Assembly (NCBI GenBank): GCA_934351445.1
Contig: CAKRIZ010000006.1
Coordinates: 1 to 64,000, forward strand
Length of the DNA: 64,000 bases
From: an uncultured Eubacterium sp.
GTDB taxonomy: Bacteria > Bacillota > Clostridia > Lachnospirales > Lachnospiraceae
Reading direction: 5' to 3'
Shown here: piece after piece, positions 35,559-45,671 of the stretch
Layout of the letters: every line of letters starts with the position of its first letter
How positions within the stretch are numbered: the stretch's first letter is position 1
Position numbers and translations under genes: made by a program
The notes under the pieces: generated by a model
The model's database searches: none
Seen by the model: only the letters and a program-made list of their open reading frames with translations
What the model was told of the DNA's origin: nothing

Positions 35559-35590
35559 TCTATATATAAGACTACTGCTTGTGGTCTTTT
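35542..35590 (+). terminator. Terminator of the two-component operon
   Basis: A perfect 20-bp stem (35542-35561 with 35569-35588; outer pairs AAGACCAC/GTGGTCTT) and an ATATATA loop, then TT. It contains the stop codon of the kinase gene. Its outer pairs match those of the small terminator at 30955. Confidence 0.88.
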
Positions 35591-35626
35591 GCGCGCGATA
35601 CATTTGCAGATTAGGAGGTTTTATGT

Positions 35627-35986
35627 ATGGAGATTCAGTTAGGTGTGGTTGAAGCGAAGTATGCGGATATGATCTGGGAGCATGAGCCGGTGACATCATC
35701 AGAGCTCGTCAAGCTGACAGCGGTAGCGTTCAACTGGAAACGGACGACTGCACACAATGTGCTGCGCCGGCTGATTGATAAGGGATTATTCAAAAACGAG
35801 AACGGATTAGTGACAGCTGTGTTATCAAGAGAAGAATTTTATGCAAAACAGAGCAGGCAATATGTAGAAGATACCTTTGCGGGCTCACTTCCGGCGTTTA
35901 TCGCCGCATTTACGCAGCATACGAAGCTGACACAGGAAGAAGCAGACACCATTCGGAAAATGATTGATCAGGCGGAGGAAAAATAG
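35627..35986 (+). CDS. BlaI/MecI/CopY family repressor
   Basis: A 119-residue winged-helix repressor. KYADMIWEHEPVTSSELVK and RTTAHNVLRRLIDKGLF give the DNA-binding domain, and the C-terminal part supplies dimerisation and the cleavage linker. ATTAGGAGG precedes the ATG at 35627 with 8-base spacing. The BlaR1-like gene starts one base after its stop, so the pair is one transcript. No beta-lactamase or penicillin-binding protein gene is nearby. Confidence 0.9.
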   Translation: MEIQLGVVEAKYADMIWEHEPVTSSELVKLTAVAFNWKRTTAHNVLRRLIDKGLFKNENGLVTAVLSREEFYAKQSRQYVEDTFAGSLPAFIAAFTQHTKLTQEEADTIRKMIDQAEEK

Positions 35987-35987
35987 T

Positions 35988-38174
35988 ATGGGAGATATAT
36001 TCTTACAGCTTTTAAATATGAGTATCACCGCAGGCTGGCTTGTGCTGGCAGTGTTAGCGGTGCGTTTTCTGTTCCGGAACATGCCAAAATGGATTTGTTG
36101 TCTGCTCTGGGCGGCCGTGGCGCTGAGACTGCTCGTGCCGTTTTCAATTGAGAGTCCGTTTAGTTTACAGCCGAGTGCGCAGCCAATCCAGTCAACGACT
36201 GTTATGGATGGTGGAGTAAAGACGTATGTACCATCGATAGACAGCCGTGCCTCATTTGTGGAGAACCGGGTGAATCCGGCATTGCGTGATGCGTTTGCCT
36301 ATCAGGAGTCAGAGAGCGCCGCGCCGGTGCAGATTGTCACAGAGATCGCCGGATGCATCTGGCTCGTTGGAATGGCTGTGCTACTGATCTATGCGCTGGT
36401 GGGTGTTATCCGGCTGCATCGCTCTGTGCGGGAAGCGATCCGTTACAGGGACAATAGTTATGTGTGCGATGCAGTGACGACACCTTTTCTTCTCGGAGTG
36501 TTCAGACCGCGTATCTATCTGCCGTCTGCATTGCCGCAGGCGGAGATGGAGTATGTTCTGGCACATGAGCGGGCGCATCTGAAACGGGGCGATCATGTGT
36601 GGAAAACGATCGGTTATCTGATGCTATGTGTGTATTGGTTTCATCCGCTGTGCTGGATTGCTTATCTCATGTTGTGCAAGGATATCGAGCTCGCCTGTGA
36701 TGAGAGGGTGATCCGGGATATGAGCTATGACGATAAAAAAGAGTATTCGAGAGTCTTATTATCCTGTGCGACGCAGCGGCGGTTTGTACTCAGTTGTCCG
36801 CTCGCATTCGGAGAAGTAGGAGTGAAGGAGCGTGTAAAATCTGTGCTGAATCATAAAAAGGCAACGTTGGGAGCGACCATTCTGGCTGTTATAGTATGTG
36901 TGCTCGTTGCGGTCTGTTTTTTGACCAATCCGATCGGATTTCAGTATGATGAAACAAAAGATGTCATTGTTTCTGCGGTTTCCTTTGATCACCGCGGGCA
37001 GAGTGATGCCGCTGCGGTTGAGCTGAGCGCTGCACGTATCGATGGGCTGGGATCCTGGCTGGCACATGTGAAAAAAACCAGCCGAAGCAATGAATTCGCA
37101 GGATTGACACCGCTATACCAGATCCGGGCGGTATTATCCGATGGCACCGATATCTGTGCAAGCGGATATTCTGCGACGGATGAGGACCTGGTGGATATCG
37201 AGAGAGACGGTGTGCATTACGTGGTCGCAGATACAGATTTTGAAGCATATGTAAGCCGGATCTGTAAGGGAGAGGATGTGGCTGCGGCGACAGCTGCTCC
37301 AGGGACAGCTTCTGCCGGCAAAATGGAAACAGATGATGTACAGCAGCCTCTGATTCAGGATCAGACAGAATGCATTGATGAACTGACGCGTGTCGTCAGC
37401 AGTGTCGGGCTGGAACATGCCTACCCGTGGAACCATACAGCGGATTTGAAGGAGCATACGGATGCACTGATAAAAATGGCATCGGATGATACGGGGCGTT
37501 ATGAAATATACGGTATTATGAGCAAAAAATACGGCACATATGGTATGCTGCTCAATGACGGAGCCGGTGGCTCAGAAAACTGGAACTTTGCCTGTGTGCC
37601 GTGGTATTATTCGGGCTTAGCGGATGATGAACCGGTATTAGAGTGGGATAGTTCAGGAGCGGATAAGTATTCGTTTGACAAGTATGTGTTCTCCTATGTG
37701 TCAGACTATGAGAACGGTGCACCGGTATGGTGTGAGACCGTCTTAGACTGCGGATATGATACCGGGCATATGGAATTCATGTCAGAGGAAGCATACGATG
37801 AGAGGATGAGATGGCTGGGCGATGTCGGGGAGGAGATGGTCTACATCGATTGGCTGAGGGAAAGATCCTGCGCGTTTGACCCGGTGGAATGGGTAGAGGT
37901 GCCGGGTGAACGTGCCGATGAACTGGGAATCACAGAGGAGGATGCGCCCTCCGGATTTTACATCTATAACGAGTCCATAGATTTTGATAAACGTCCGGTC
38001 GATGACAACTGTAGATTCCAGATACTCGACTGGGAGAATAATTACGAGCCGAAACATGTGACGCGGGAAGAAATGGAACAGATCTTAGAGGAGCGGAAGG
38101 ATCTGAATATTCCTTACAAGCTCAGGATAGAAAACAATTATATTACTGCCGTGACAGAGCAGTATGTGCCGTAG
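35988..38174 (+). CDS. BlaR1/MecR1-like M56 peptidase membrane sensor
   Basis: A 728-residue membrane metalloprotease. The first about 310 residues hold four or five helices and the zinc site HERAHLKRGD (H193-E194...H197), the M56 signature, with the third ligand region in DIELACDERV. After the helix near 300-320 a long extracellular region (about 325-728) replaces the penicillin-binding sensor of true BlaR1; I see no SxxK-type penicillin-recognition motif in it, so the signal may not be a beta-lactam. Acts by cleaving the BlaI-like repressor encoded directly upstream. Confidence 0.85.
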   Translation: MGDIFLQLLNMSITAGWLVLAVLAVRFLFRNMPKWICCLLWAAVALRLLVPFSIESPFSLQPSAQPIQSTTVMDGGVKTYVPSIDSRASFVENRVNPALRDAFAYQESESAAPVQIVTEIAGCIWLVGMAVLLIYALVGVIRLHRSVREAIRYRDNSYVCDAVTTPFLLGVFRPRIYLPSALPQAEMEYVLAHERAHLKRGDHVWKTIGYLMLCVYWFHPLCWIAYLMLCKDIELACDERVIRDMSYDDKKEYSRVLLSCATQRRFVLSCPLAFGEVGVKERVKSVLNHKKATLGATILAVIVCVLVAVCFLTNPIGFQYDETKDVIVSAVSFDHRGQSDAAAVELSAARIDGLGSWLAHVKKTSRSNEFAGLTPLYQIRAVLSDGTDICASGYSATDEDLVDIERDGVHYVVADTDFEAYVSRICKGEDVAAATAAPGTASAGKMETDDVQQPLIQDQTECIDELTRVVSSVGLEHAYPWNHTADLKEHTDALIKMASDDTGRYEIYGIMSKKYGTYGMLLNDGAGGSENWNFACVPWYYSGLADDEPVLEWDSSGADKYSFDKYVFSYVSDYENGAPVWCETVLDCGYDTGHMEFMSEEAYDERMRWLGDVGEEMVYIDWLRERSCAFDPVEWVEVPGERADELGITEEDAPSGFYIYNESIDFDKRPVDDNCRFQILDWENNYEPKHVTREEMEQILEERKDLNIPYKLRIENNYITAVTEQYVP

Positions 38175-38306
38175 AGAGGGATAAGTCTGTTACTCTGTGA
38201 AAAAGAAGTGAGAAAAGTGATACAACCGTTTCATTTTGTGGTAAAATGAGAAAAATAACAAGTACAGAACAGGGGAAAGCAGGAAGGTGTTCTGGGGGGA
38301 GGTATC

Positions 38307-40394
38307 ATGAGATCAATACGAAAGAAACTGATACTGGCGATTGTGTGCTGTTCACTATTTACGGCAGTGCTGATAGGAGCTATTTCTATGGTGAATTCAG
38401 CCCGGTCAGCCGGAGCGGATGCGCTCACACAGATGCAGCTGACGGGTCAGAACCGTGCGGAAGAGATCAATGCGACGATCCAGAAGATCGCACAGTCGGT
38501 GGACACGCTCAGTGAAGTGGCGATGAGTAATTTTGATTATGCGTCATTTGTACAGAATAAGGATTATGCAGATGAATACACGGCTCAGGTACAGCAGACA
38601 GTCGTTGACTTCGCCAATCATACGGACGGAGCAGTCACAGTGTATCTGCGGTACAATCCGCAGTATTCCAATTCGACTTCGGGTGTGTTTGCACAGCGTC
38701 AGACGGTGGATGCAGAGCTGGAATGCCTGACACCGACAGATTTTTCCATGTATGAAGAAGGCGATGTGGAGCATGTCGGGTGGTATTATCTGCCGGTACA
38801 GGCAGGAAAAGCGATCTGGATGTCCCCGTACATGAATGAGAATGTAAATATCTATATGATCTCTTATGTTGTACCGCTGTATGCGGATGATGGCACATCA
38901 ATCGGTGTCGTCGGCATGGATATTGATTTTTCACAGATCACAGACCAGGTAGATGCAACGGTGATCTATGATACCGGATATGCATTTGTGACAGATGATG
39001 CGTCAAATATTATGTATCACAAGGACGCGTCCGAGGGAACGGCGTTGTCTGATCTGGATGGATCGCTGTCTGACAGTGCACAGTTTCTGGCAGACGATAG
39101 CAAACAGGGGCAGACATTCGATTATACCTATCAGGGTATCAAAAAGAAGCTGGCGTATTTTAACCTTGATAATGGTATGAAACTCGTACTGACTGCGCCG
39201 GCCGCAGAGGTATATACAGAAGCATACCGGCTCATGAATATGATCGTGGTGGCGATGTTCATCGCCTTTGTGTTGTCGATCGTGATTGGAATTGTGATCG
39301 GAACCGGGCTGACAAAGCCGATCCGTCAGCTGACGGCGATGATCGAGCAGACGTCACAGCTTGATTTCAGCCCGACGGAGGACGGAGCGAAGCTGCGCCG
39401 GCAAAAGGATGAGATCGGCGTGATGGCGAATGAGATTCATCTGATGAGAAAGAAACTGCGCGATATGATGAGCAGTCTTCAGCAGACAGAAGATGTGCTG
39501 TCTGCGAACACGGATAATCTGAACAATATTATGACGCAGAACAGTGCTTATGCAGAGGACAATTCGGCTGCATCGCAGGAACTGGCAGCGGGCATGCAGG
39601 AGACTAGCGCGGGTACGACGAGTATCGTTGAAAATGTCGGTGTGATGCGGGATAGTTCACAGAACATTTACCATCTGGCAGAGGATGGCGAGAAGAATTC
39701 CGGACAGATCCAGTCACGTGCTGCTGAAATGGAAAAACTCAGCAGGGAGTCCCGCGATAAGACGGACGAGATGTACGCAGTCATGCGTGAAAAGACAGAT
39801 CTGGCAGTTGAACAGTCTAAATCAGTCAAGAAGATCAATGAGCTGACAGAAAATATCAAGGAGATTTCTTCCCAGACAAACCTGTTGGCACTCAATGCGA
39901 ATATTGAGGCAGCCAGAGCCGGTGATGCAGGAAAGGGCTTTGCGGTTGTGGCATCGGAGATCGGTGCGTTGGCAACGCAGACACTGGATACTGCTGCGAC
40001 GATTGATGAGATCGTAGGTGAGGTCAACAGTGCCGTCACAAATATGACCGAATGTCTGACAACGATCATGGAATTCCTCGAGAATACAGTTCTTGGAGAT
40101 TATGAGAATTTCACAAAAGTGGGTGCACAGTATCATGAAGATGCAGACACGTTCCAGCAGGTGATGGCGGAGACGAAACAGGCAGTGGAAGCATTGGAGG
40201 AGCACATCGGGCAGATCACTGCGACTGTAGACAATATCAATACGATGGTAGAACAGTCTGCAGATGGCATCAACGGTATTGCGGAAAAATCCGGAAAGAC
40301 ACAGGAATTAGTCACTGATGGATACGACAAGCTGCAGGAGTGCAAGAAATCGGTAGCTGTGATCCGGGAGTTTGTGGCACAGTTCCATTTATAA
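38307..40394 (+). CDS. Methyl-accepting chemotaxis protein with dCache-type sensor
   Basis: A 695-residue chemoreceptor. It has an N-terminal helix (about 10-30), an extracellular Cache-like sensor (about 35-300, including [14 protein letters not shown] and [11 protein letters not shown]), a second helix (about 308-332), a HAMP domain (to about 385) and a signalling domain whose tip reads [29 protein letters not shown] lies upstream. No che or flagellar genes are in the window. Ligand is unknown; dCache sensors bind amino acids and other small metabolites. Confidence 0.92.
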   Translation: MRSIRKKLILAIVCCSLFTAVLIGAISMVNSARSAGADALTQMQLTGQNRAEEINATIQKIAQSVDTLSEVAMSNFDYASFVQNKDYADEYTAQVQQTVVDFANHTDGAVTVYLRYNPQYSNSTSGVFAQRQTVDAELECLTPTDFSMYEEGDVEHVGWYYLPVQAGKAIWMSPYMNENVNIYMISYVVPLYADDGTSIGVVGMDIDFSQITDQVDATVIYDTGYAFVTDDASNIMYHKDASEGTALSDLDGSLSDSAQFLADDSKQGQTFDYTYQGIKKKLAYFNLDNGMKLVLTAPAAEVYTEAYRLMNMIVVAMFIAFVLSIVIGIVIGTGLTKPIRQLTAMIEQTSQLDFSPTEDGAKLRRQKDEIGVMANEIHLMRKKLRDMMSSLQQTEDVLSANTDNLNNIMTQNSAYAEDNSAASQELAAGMQETSAGTTSIVENVGVMRDSSQNIYHLAEDGEKNSGQIQSRAAEMEKLSRESRDKTDEMYAVMREKTDLAVEQSKSVKKINELTENIKEISSQTNLLALNANIEAARAGDAGKGFAVVASEIGALATQTLDTAATIDEIVGEVNSAVTNMTECLTTIMEFLENTVLGDYENFTKVGAQYHEDADTFQQVMAETKQAVEALEEHIGQITATVDNINTMVEQSADGINGIAEKSGKTQELVTDGYDKLQECKKSVAVIREFVAQFHL

Positions 40395-40425
40395 TTTTTT
40401 TTCGAAAACAGTATAGAGATAGTTT

Positions 40426-40454
40426 GTAACTGTGAGGGTACTGAACAGTTACGA
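40426..40454 (+). repeat. Dispersed stem-loop repeat, copy 2
   Basis: Identical to 8290-8318 over 29 bases (GTAACTGT...ACAGTTAC stem). It lies 32 bases after the chemoreceptor stop. The gap from here to acpP at 40984 also contains a terminator, a MITE-like element, a palindrome and the fab promoter, listed separately. Confidence 0.85.
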
Positions 40455-40464
40455 TAGTTTTTAG

Positions 40465-40510
40465 AAACCCTGGAGGGATGATTTGTGATCAGATCCTTTC
40501 AGGGTTTTTT
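40465..40510 (+). terminator. Terminator after the chemoreceptor gene
   Basis: AAACCCTGGAGGGA (40465-40478) pairs with TCCTTTCAGGGTTT (40494-40507) with G-U pairs, followed by TTT. Confidence 0.75.
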
Positions 40511-40515
40511 CATTT

Positions 40516-40685
40516 AGGCGTTTGCGAAACTATTTTTGTCAGGTTTTGGGACATACAAGCACATGATCAAGAGTCCGCAGCTCCCGCAAACAGTATATGC
40601 CGCAGGGCAATCGGAGTAGCTTGATCAGAATGCCACTGCGCCCACAGCCAGACAGCCCAATGATTAAATCGTTTCGCAAACGCCT
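40516..40685. mobile_element. MITE-like element with perfect 15-bp terminal inverted repeats
   Basis: AGGCGTTTGCGAAAC (40516-40530) and GTTTCGCAAACGCCT (40671-40685) are exact reverse complements bounding 170 bp without convincing coding content. The left 85 bases recur in opposite orientation at 51641-51725. Single copies of the terminal word occur at 42186 and 43917. Confidence 0.65.
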
Positions 40686-40693
40686 ATTTTTTC

Positions 40694-40718
40694 ATGTGAT
40701 AGGAAATTCCTATCACAT
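40694..40718. repeat. 25-bp perfect palindrome
   Basis: ATGTGATAGGAA and TTCCTATCACAT flank a single A. It is 9 bases from the MITE-like element and about 130 bases upstream of the fab promoter. It could be an operator or part of a repeat. Confidence 0.6.
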
Positions 40719-40849
40719 AAAATGCTCCGCAAGGATGCGCTTCTACGTTGCCATTTTGGTCGGAGCAAATCTGAAGTCCACAGGACTGCATGCCCCTCGC
40801 GGAAATGAAGTATATGCTGCGCATACCGCTCGGGCACGAAAAAAAATAG

Positions 40850-40900
40850 TTGACAACAAAGCATGAAAGCACTATACTATGCGATAGTTTGATAATCAAA
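40850..40900 (+). promoter_or_regulatory. Fatty acid operon promoter with FabT-type operator
   Basis: TTGACA (40850-40855), 17 bases and TATACT (40873-40878) form the promoter. TTTGATAATCAAA (40888-40900) lies over the expected start and matches the FabT box of streptococci (TTTGATTATCAAA) at 12 of 13 bases. A weaker copy, TTGATAGACAAA, follows near 40921. The last gene of the operon encodes a MarR protein of the FabT type, so autoregulation is likely. Confidence 0.75.
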
Positions 40901-40983
40901 AGATTTGTTAATGCAGATACTTGATAGACAAACTATTTGAAGATGCAAATAAAATAGAACAAAAAGAAAGCGAGGACACGCTG

Positions 40984-41217
40984 ATGTTTGAGAAGGTACA
41001 GAAAATTATTGCAGAGCAGTTAGGAATCGAGGCAGCGGCAGTACAGCCGGAGTCAAAGTTTAAAGAGGATCTGAACGCAGATTCACTGGATCTGTTTGAG
41101 ATGGTGATGGCAATGGAGGAGACGTTTGATGTGGAGATCCCCTCAGAAGATCTGGAAAACCTTGCCACTGTACAGGATGTGATGGACTATATAAAGAACA
41201 AGGGTGTGGAAGAATAA
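40984..41217 (+). CDS. acpP: Acyl carrier protein
   Basis: A 77-residue carrier of growing acyl chains. The phosphopantetheine serine is S34 in LNADSLDLFEMVM. The start at 40984 (MFEKVQKIIAEQ) is the normal ACP N-terminus; an upstream in-frame reading would add 21 atypical residues. It is the first gene of the FAS-II operon. fabK begins one base after its stop. Confidence 0.95.
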   Translation: MFEKVQKIIAEQLGIEAAAVQPESKFKEDLNADSLDLFEMVMAMEETFDVEIPSEDLENLATVQDVMDYIKNKGVEE

Positions 41218-41218
41218 T

Positions 41219-42202
41219 ATGGCAGAGATGATCAATGAGCTGTTGGGTATCCGCTATCCGTTGATTCAGGGAGGTATGGCATGGGTCGCTACCTGGGAAC
41301 TGGCGAGTGCGGTATCGAATGCCGGAGGACTGGGCATTCTTGGAGTCGGTGGTGCGGATGTGCAGTGGGTCGAGCAGCAGATCAGACAGATGAAGGCACA
41401 CACGGATCAGCCGTTTGGTGTGAACCTGATGTTGATGAATCCGCAGGCAGATGAGATCGCGGATCTTTTGGTGCGGGAGCGGATTCCTGTGATCACGACC
41501 GGTGCCGGAAATCCGGGAAAATACATCACACGCTGGAAAGAAAATGGAACAAAGGTGATTCCGGTCATCGCAAGTGTTGCGATGGCACGTATGATGGAGC
41601 GCGCAGGCGCGGATGCAGTCGTTGCGGAAGGCACGGAGTCCGGTGGGCATATCGGACAGGCCACGACGATGACACTCGTTCCACAGGTCGTGGATGCGGT
41701 ACAGATCCCTGTCATTGCGGCTGGAGGTATCGCGGATGCACGTGGATTTGCAGCAGCGCTCATGCTCGGAGCAGCCGGTGTACAGATGGGCACGCGGTTT
41801 GTCGTGGCCAGGGAATCCATCGTGCATGAGGCATATAAGGAGCGCGTGATAAAGGCAAAGGATATTGATTCGGAGGTCACCGGACGCAGTACCGGGCATC
41901 CGATCCGCGTGCTGCGCAATCAGATGACGCGTGAGTATCTGAGAATGGAGCAAAACGGCGCATCGCTGGAACAACTGGAGCAGTTGACACTGGGCGCGCT
42001 GCGCAAGGCAGTCGTGGATGGCGATGTCGTGCAAGGCAGTGTGATGGCGGGTCAGATCGCAGGGCTGATTCACGGATGCGATACGTGTGAGGAGATCATT
42101 TCGGAGATTATCACAGGCGCACGGAAACTGTTGGAACAGAGGTTCTGCCTGAGCGAAAACGCCATTGGCAATACATGTTCAGATCGTTTCGCAAATGCCT
42201 GA
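41219..42202 (+). CDS. fabK: Enoyl-ACP reductase II (FMN-dependent)
   Basis: A 327-residue TIM-barrel FMN enzyme that reduces enoyl-ACP. Motifs are YPLIQGGMAWVA at the N-terminus, GAGNPG, and the substrate/flavin loop ESGGHIGQATTM. This is the FabK type of reductase, which is not related to the triclosan-sensitive FabI. The start at 41219 follows directly on acpP. The last residues (ending SDRFANA) are encoded by a copy of the terminal repeat word at 42186-42200, suggesting the 3' end was altered by repeat insertion or recombination. Confidence 0.93.
   Translation: MAEMINELLGIRYPLIQGGMAWVATWELASAVSNAGGLGILGVGGADVQWVEQQIRQMKAHTDQPFGVNLMLMNPQADEIADLLVRERIPVITTGAGNPGKYITRWKENGTKVIPVIASVAMARMMERAGADAVVAEGTESGGHIGQATTMTLVPQVVDAVQIPVIAAGGIADARGFAAALMLGAAGVQMGTRFVVARESIVHEAYKERVIKAKDIDSEVTGRSTGHPIRVLRNQMTREYLRMEQNGASLEQLEQLTLGALRKAVVDGDVVQGSVMAGQIAGLIHGCDTCEEIISEIITGARKLLEQRFCLSENAIGNTCSDRFANA
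42186..42200. repeat. Solo copy of the GTTTCGCAAACGCC word (one mismatch)
   Basis: GTTTCGCAAATGCCT lies within the last codons of fabK and matches the terminal repeat of the 40516-40685 element at 14 of 15 positions. Confidence 0.6.
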
Positions 42203-42248
42203 CAGATATGTGGATAGATGTGAATAGATGTGGATAGAAGGAGCAGAT

Positions 42249-43166
42249 ATGGGAAAAAGAGTATTTATGTTCCCCGGACAGGGATCACAGTATATCGGAA
42301 TGGGGAAAGAGTTTTATGACAATTTCCAGGCGGCAAAAGATGTATATGAGATGGCATCGGAGGCAGCCAGACTCGATGTTGCAAAGCTGTGTTTTGAAGC
42401 AGAAAGTGCTGACAGGCTGAATCAGACAGCATACACACAGATTGCGATGCTGACGACGGAGGCAGCGATCCTGGCGGTGTTAAAAGATCAGGGAATCGTG
42501 GCAGACGCTGCAGCAGGACTCAGCCTTGGGGAATATGGGGCGATTTTAGCGGCAGAGGTGATGGCACCGGCTGATGTATTTGCACTGATCAAAAAACGCG
42601 GAACTTATATGCAGGAGGCAGTACCTGTCGGCGGAGCAATGGCAGCAGTACTTGGACTGGATGGAATGACGGTCAAAGAGGTCTGTGAGAAGACATTCGG
42701 AGAAGTATTTGTGGCAAATTATAACTGCCCCGGACAGATAGTCATTACCGGAGAAACCGGAGCGGTCGACCGCGCGTCAGCAGCATGTAAAGAGGCAGGT
42801 GCGAAACGGGTCATACCGCTCAAAGTCAGCGGACCATTCCACTCCCCGTTATTACAGGATGCAGGACAGAAACTGGCAAAGGATCTGGCAAAGGTGGCGG
42901 TCAGGACACCAAAGATCGGATATTTGTCGAACGTCACAGCTGATTATGTGACGGATCCGGAGAAGATCCGTTCGCTTCTGGCTCTGCAGGTATGTCATCC
43001 GGTTTGCTGGCAGCAGACTATTGAACGCCTGATTGCGGATGGGGCGGATGAATTCGTAGAGATCGGACCGGGCAAGTCGCTGAACGGATTTATGCGCAAG
43101 ATCAACCGTGATGTGACCAGCGTGTCGATCGATAAACTGGAGGATATGAAAGCCTATGTTGGATAA
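42249..43166 (+). CDS. fabD: Malonyl-CoA:ACP transacylase
   Basis: A 305-residue transferase that loads malonyl groups onto ACP. FMFPGQGSQY is at the N-terminus, the nucleophile serine lies in AGLSLGEYGA, and the catalytic histidine in SGPFHSPLL. The start at 42249 follows AAGGAGC. The 3' end overlaps fabG by 11 bases. Confidence 0.95.
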   Translation: MGKRVFMFPGQGSQYIGMGKEFYDNFQAAKDVYEMASEAARLDVAKLCFEAESADRLNQTAYTQIAMLTTEAAILAVLKDQGIVADAAAGLSLGEYGAILAAEVMAPADVFALIKKRGTYMQEAVPVGGAMAAVLGLDGMTVKEVCEKTFGEVFVANYNCPGQIVITGETGAVDRASAACKEAGAKRVIPLKVSGPFHSPLLQDAGQKLAKDLAKVAVRTPKIGYLSNVTADYVTDPEKIRSLLALQVCHPVCWQQTIERLIADGADEFVEIGPGKSLNGFMRKINRDVTSVSIDKLEDMKAYVG

Positions 43167-43902
43167 AAAGATTGCACTTGTAACCGGCGCGTCACGTGGA
43201 ATTGGAGCAGCGATCGCGCGGAGGCTGGCGGCAGACGGATATGTGGTGATCGTTAATTACAACGGTTCTGCGCAGCGGGCAGAAGATGTCGTTACGCAGA
43301 TCCATGCGTCCGGGAATGAGGCAGTGGCGATGCAGTGTGACGTGAGCGATTTTGAAGCTTGCGGGGAGCTGATCCGCCAGATTGTGGAACGCTATAGCAG
43401 ACTGGATGTGCTTGTAAATAATGCGGGTATCACGAGAGACGGACTGTTCATGAGGATGAGTGAGGCAGATTTTGATGCAGTGATCAATACAAACCTCAAA
43501 GGTGCATTTCACACGATCCGCCATGCAGGCAGACAGTTTTTAAAGCAGCGCAGCGGACGGATCATTAATATTGCTTCTGTCGCAGGACTGCTCGGAAATG
43601 CGGGACAGGCGAATTATGCGGCGAGCAAGGCAGGGGTGATCGGACTGACAAAAAGCGTAGCGCGGGAACTGGCAGGCAGACAGATCACGGTCAATGCGAT
43701 TGCACCGGGATTTATAGGGACAGAGATGATCGATGGAATGACAGACAGCGCGAAGGCTGCGATGACAGGGCATATTCCGTTCGGACGGATCGGTGAGCCG
43801 GAAGAAGTGGCAGAGGTAGCTGCATTCCTCGCATCTGATGCGGCGCGTTATGTGACCGGACAGATCATCGCGGTAGACGGCGGTATGAGTATCGGTTGTT
43901 AG
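43156..43902 (+). CDS. fabG: 3-oxoacyl-ACP reductase
   Basis: A 248-residue NADPH short-chain dehydrogenase. The cofactor loop is TGASRGIGAAIA, and the catalytic Ser, Tyr and Lys are in NIASVAG and NYAASKAGV. LVNNAGITRDGLFMRM is the classic FabG segment. It starts within the fabD coding sequence, with GGAGG 12 bases upstream, which implies coupled translation. Confidence 0.95.
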   Translation: MLDKKIALVTGASRGIGAAIARRLAADGYVVIVNYNGSAQRAEDVVTQIHASGNEAVAMQCDVSDFEACGELIRQIVERYSRLDVLVNNAGITRDGLFMRMSEADFDAVINTNLKGAFHTIRHAGRQFLKQRSGRIINIASVAGLLGNAGQANYAASKAGVIGLTKSVARELAGRQITVNAIAPGFIGTEMIDGMTDSAKAAMTGHIPFGRIGEPEEVAEVAAFLASDAARYVTGQIIAVDGGMSIGC

Positions 43903-43916
43903 ACAAATAGAAAAAA

Positions 43917-43931
43917 GTTTCGCAAACGCCT
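43917..43931. repeat. Solo copy of the GTTTCGCAAACGCCT word
   Basis: Exact match to the right terminal repeat of the 40516-40685 element, in the 60-base space between fabG and fabF. The rest of the element is absent here. Confidence 0.7.
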
Positions 43932-43962
43932 AAAATAGAAAAAGCATGAGAGGGAAAAGAGA

Positions 43963-45198
43963 ATGAGACGAGTTGTAGTGACCGGGATGGGAGCCATCAC
44001 TCCTATCGGACTGGATGTAGACAGCTTCTGGCAGTCAGTAAAAAAAGGACAGATCGGGTTTGCACCGATCACGCACTTTGATACAAGCGAATACAAAAAT
44101 CATATTGCGGCAGAGGTCAAAGGCTTTGAGGGCAAAGATTATATGGATTTTAAGGCAGCGAAACGCATGGAACTGTTTTCACAGTATGCGGTAGCCGCTG
44201 CAAAAGAGGCACTGGCAGATAGTGGGCTGGAGCTCGGACAGGAGGATGCCTATCTGATGGGTACTGCGATCGGAAGCGGCATCGGAAGTCTGCAGGCAAT
44301 CGAGCGCGAATATGCCAAGATACTGGAGAAGGGACCGTCGAGAGTCAATCCGTTGTTTGTACCGATGATGATCAGTAATATGGCGGCAGGCAATGTATCG
44401 ATCCAGCTGGGACTCAAAGGCAAGAGCATCAATGTCGTGACGGCATGTGCGACAGGTACCAACTCGATCGGAGAAGCATTCCGCTCGATCCGGTACGGAG
44501 AGGCAGATGTGATGTTTGCAGGCGGTACAGAGAGCTGCATCACACCGACTGGAATCGCAGGTTTTCATGCGCTGACCGCATTGTCGCCGGTCGATGACCC
44601 GGCAAAATGTTCGCTGCCGTTTGATAAAAACCGCAGCGGATTTGTGATGGGTGAGGGCGCAGGAGTGCTCGTATTAGAGGAATTGGAGCATGCCAAAAAG
44701 CGGGGGGCACATATCTATGCAGAGCTGGTCGGATATGGATGTTCTTCGGATGCGTATCACATCACTTCGCCGGCAGAAGATGGAGCAGGAGCCGCACGTG
44801 CAATGACGAATGCGATGAATGATGCAGGTGTGGCACCGGAGGAGATCACGTATGTGAATGCACACGGAACCGCGACCCATCACAATGATTTATTTGAGAC
44901 GCGTGCGATCAAGCTGGCGTTCGGTGTACATGCTGCCAATCTGAAGATCAATTCGACCAAGTCCATGATCGGGCATCTGCTCGGTGCCGCCGGTGCGGTG
45001 GAAGCGATCGCATGTGTCAAGCAGATGGAAGAAGGATACATTCATGCGACCGTTGGCTATGAGACTCCGGATGAGGAACTGGATCTGGATTATTGCAAGA
45101 GTGCCTATGAAGAAGCTGTTCCGTATGCACTCAGCAACTCGCTTGGATTTGGCGGACATAATGCCAGTCTGCTGTTTCACAGATGGGAGGAAGCGTGA
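43963..45198 (+). CDS. fabF: 3-oxoacyl-ACP synthase II
   Basis: A 411-residue condensing enzyme for chain elongation. The active-site cysteine is C162 in [12 protein letters not shown], and the two histidines are in [11 protein letters not shown] and [12 protein letters not shown]. It begins [16 protein letters not shown], full length for FabF. AGAGGGAAAAGAG precedes the ATG. The stop overlaps the fabZ start (TGATG). Confidence 0.95.
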   Translation: MRRVVVTGMGAITPIGLDVDSFWQSVKKGQIGFAPITHFDTSEYKNHIAAEVKGFEGKDYMDFKAAKRMELFSQYAVAAAKEALADSGLELGQEDAYLMGTAIGSGIGSLQAIEREYAKILEKGPSRVNPLFVPMMISNMAAGNVSIQLGLKGKSINVVTACATGTNSIGEAFRSIRYGEADVMFAGGTESCITPTGIAGFHALTALSPVDDPAKCSLPFDKNRSGFVMGEGAGVLVLEELEHAKKRGAHIYAELVGYGCSSDAYHITSPAEDGAGAARAMTNAMNDAGVAPEEITYVNAHGTATHHNDLFETRAIKLAFGVHAANLKINSTKSMIGHLLGAAGAVEAIACVKQMEEGYIHATVGYETPDEELDLDYCKSAYEEAVPYALSNSLGFGGHNASLLFHRWEEA

Positions 45199-45626
45199 TG
45201 TCATTGCTTACGACAAAAGAGATCATGGAGATCATACCCCACAGACAGCCGATGCTGCTGATTGACACGGTAGAGGAGCTGGAGGCCGGTGTGCGTGCAG
45301 TCGCAAAAAAATGCGTCAGCTATAATGAACCATATTTTGCAGGGCATTTCCCGGGCGAACCTGTGATGCCGGGAGTCCTCATTGTAGAGGCACTGGCACA
45401 GACTGGTGCGGCAGCCATTCTCGCAAAAGAGGAAAACAAAGGCAAAACAGCATATTTTGCGGGTATTGACCATGCAAAGTTTAAACAGAAGGTGCTGCCC
45501 GGTGATGTGCTCACGCTGGAGACCGAGATTATAAAAGAAAAAGGACCGATCGGTGTAGGCAGCGCGAAGGCTTATGTGGATGGAAAGCTTGTCTGTCAGG
45601 CACAGCTTACATTTGCAATCGGATAA
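45198..45626 (+). CDS. fabZ: 3-hydroxyacyl-ACP dehydratase
   Basis: A 142-residue hotdog-fold dehydratase. The catalytic histidine is in [12 protein letters not shown] and the glutamate in [21 protein letters not shown] is the usual N-terminal signature. The ATG at 45198 overlaps the fabF stop by one base and follows GGGAGG. Confidence 0.95.
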   Translation: MSLLTTKEIMEIIPHRQPMLLIDTVEELEAGVRAVAKKCVSYNEPYFAGHFPGEPVMPGVLIVEALAQTGAAAILAKEENKGKTAYFAGIDHAKFKQKVLPGDVLTLETEIIKEKGPIGVGSAKAYVDGKLVCQAQLTFAIG

Positions 45627-45671
45627 GAAAATCAGTAAAAGAGATGTGTGTACGATAAATGGAGCGAACAA

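Noticed and set aside
40597..40866. An 89-codon frame between the chemoreceptor and acpP
   Set aside because: It lies across the MITE-like element, the palindrome and the fab promoter, has no ribosome binding site and resembles no protein.
41060..42073. A long minus-strand frame of 337 codons opposite acpP and fabK
   Set aside because: It is a mirror of the strongly coding plus strand, rich in His, Cys and Arg, and has no start signals or family match.
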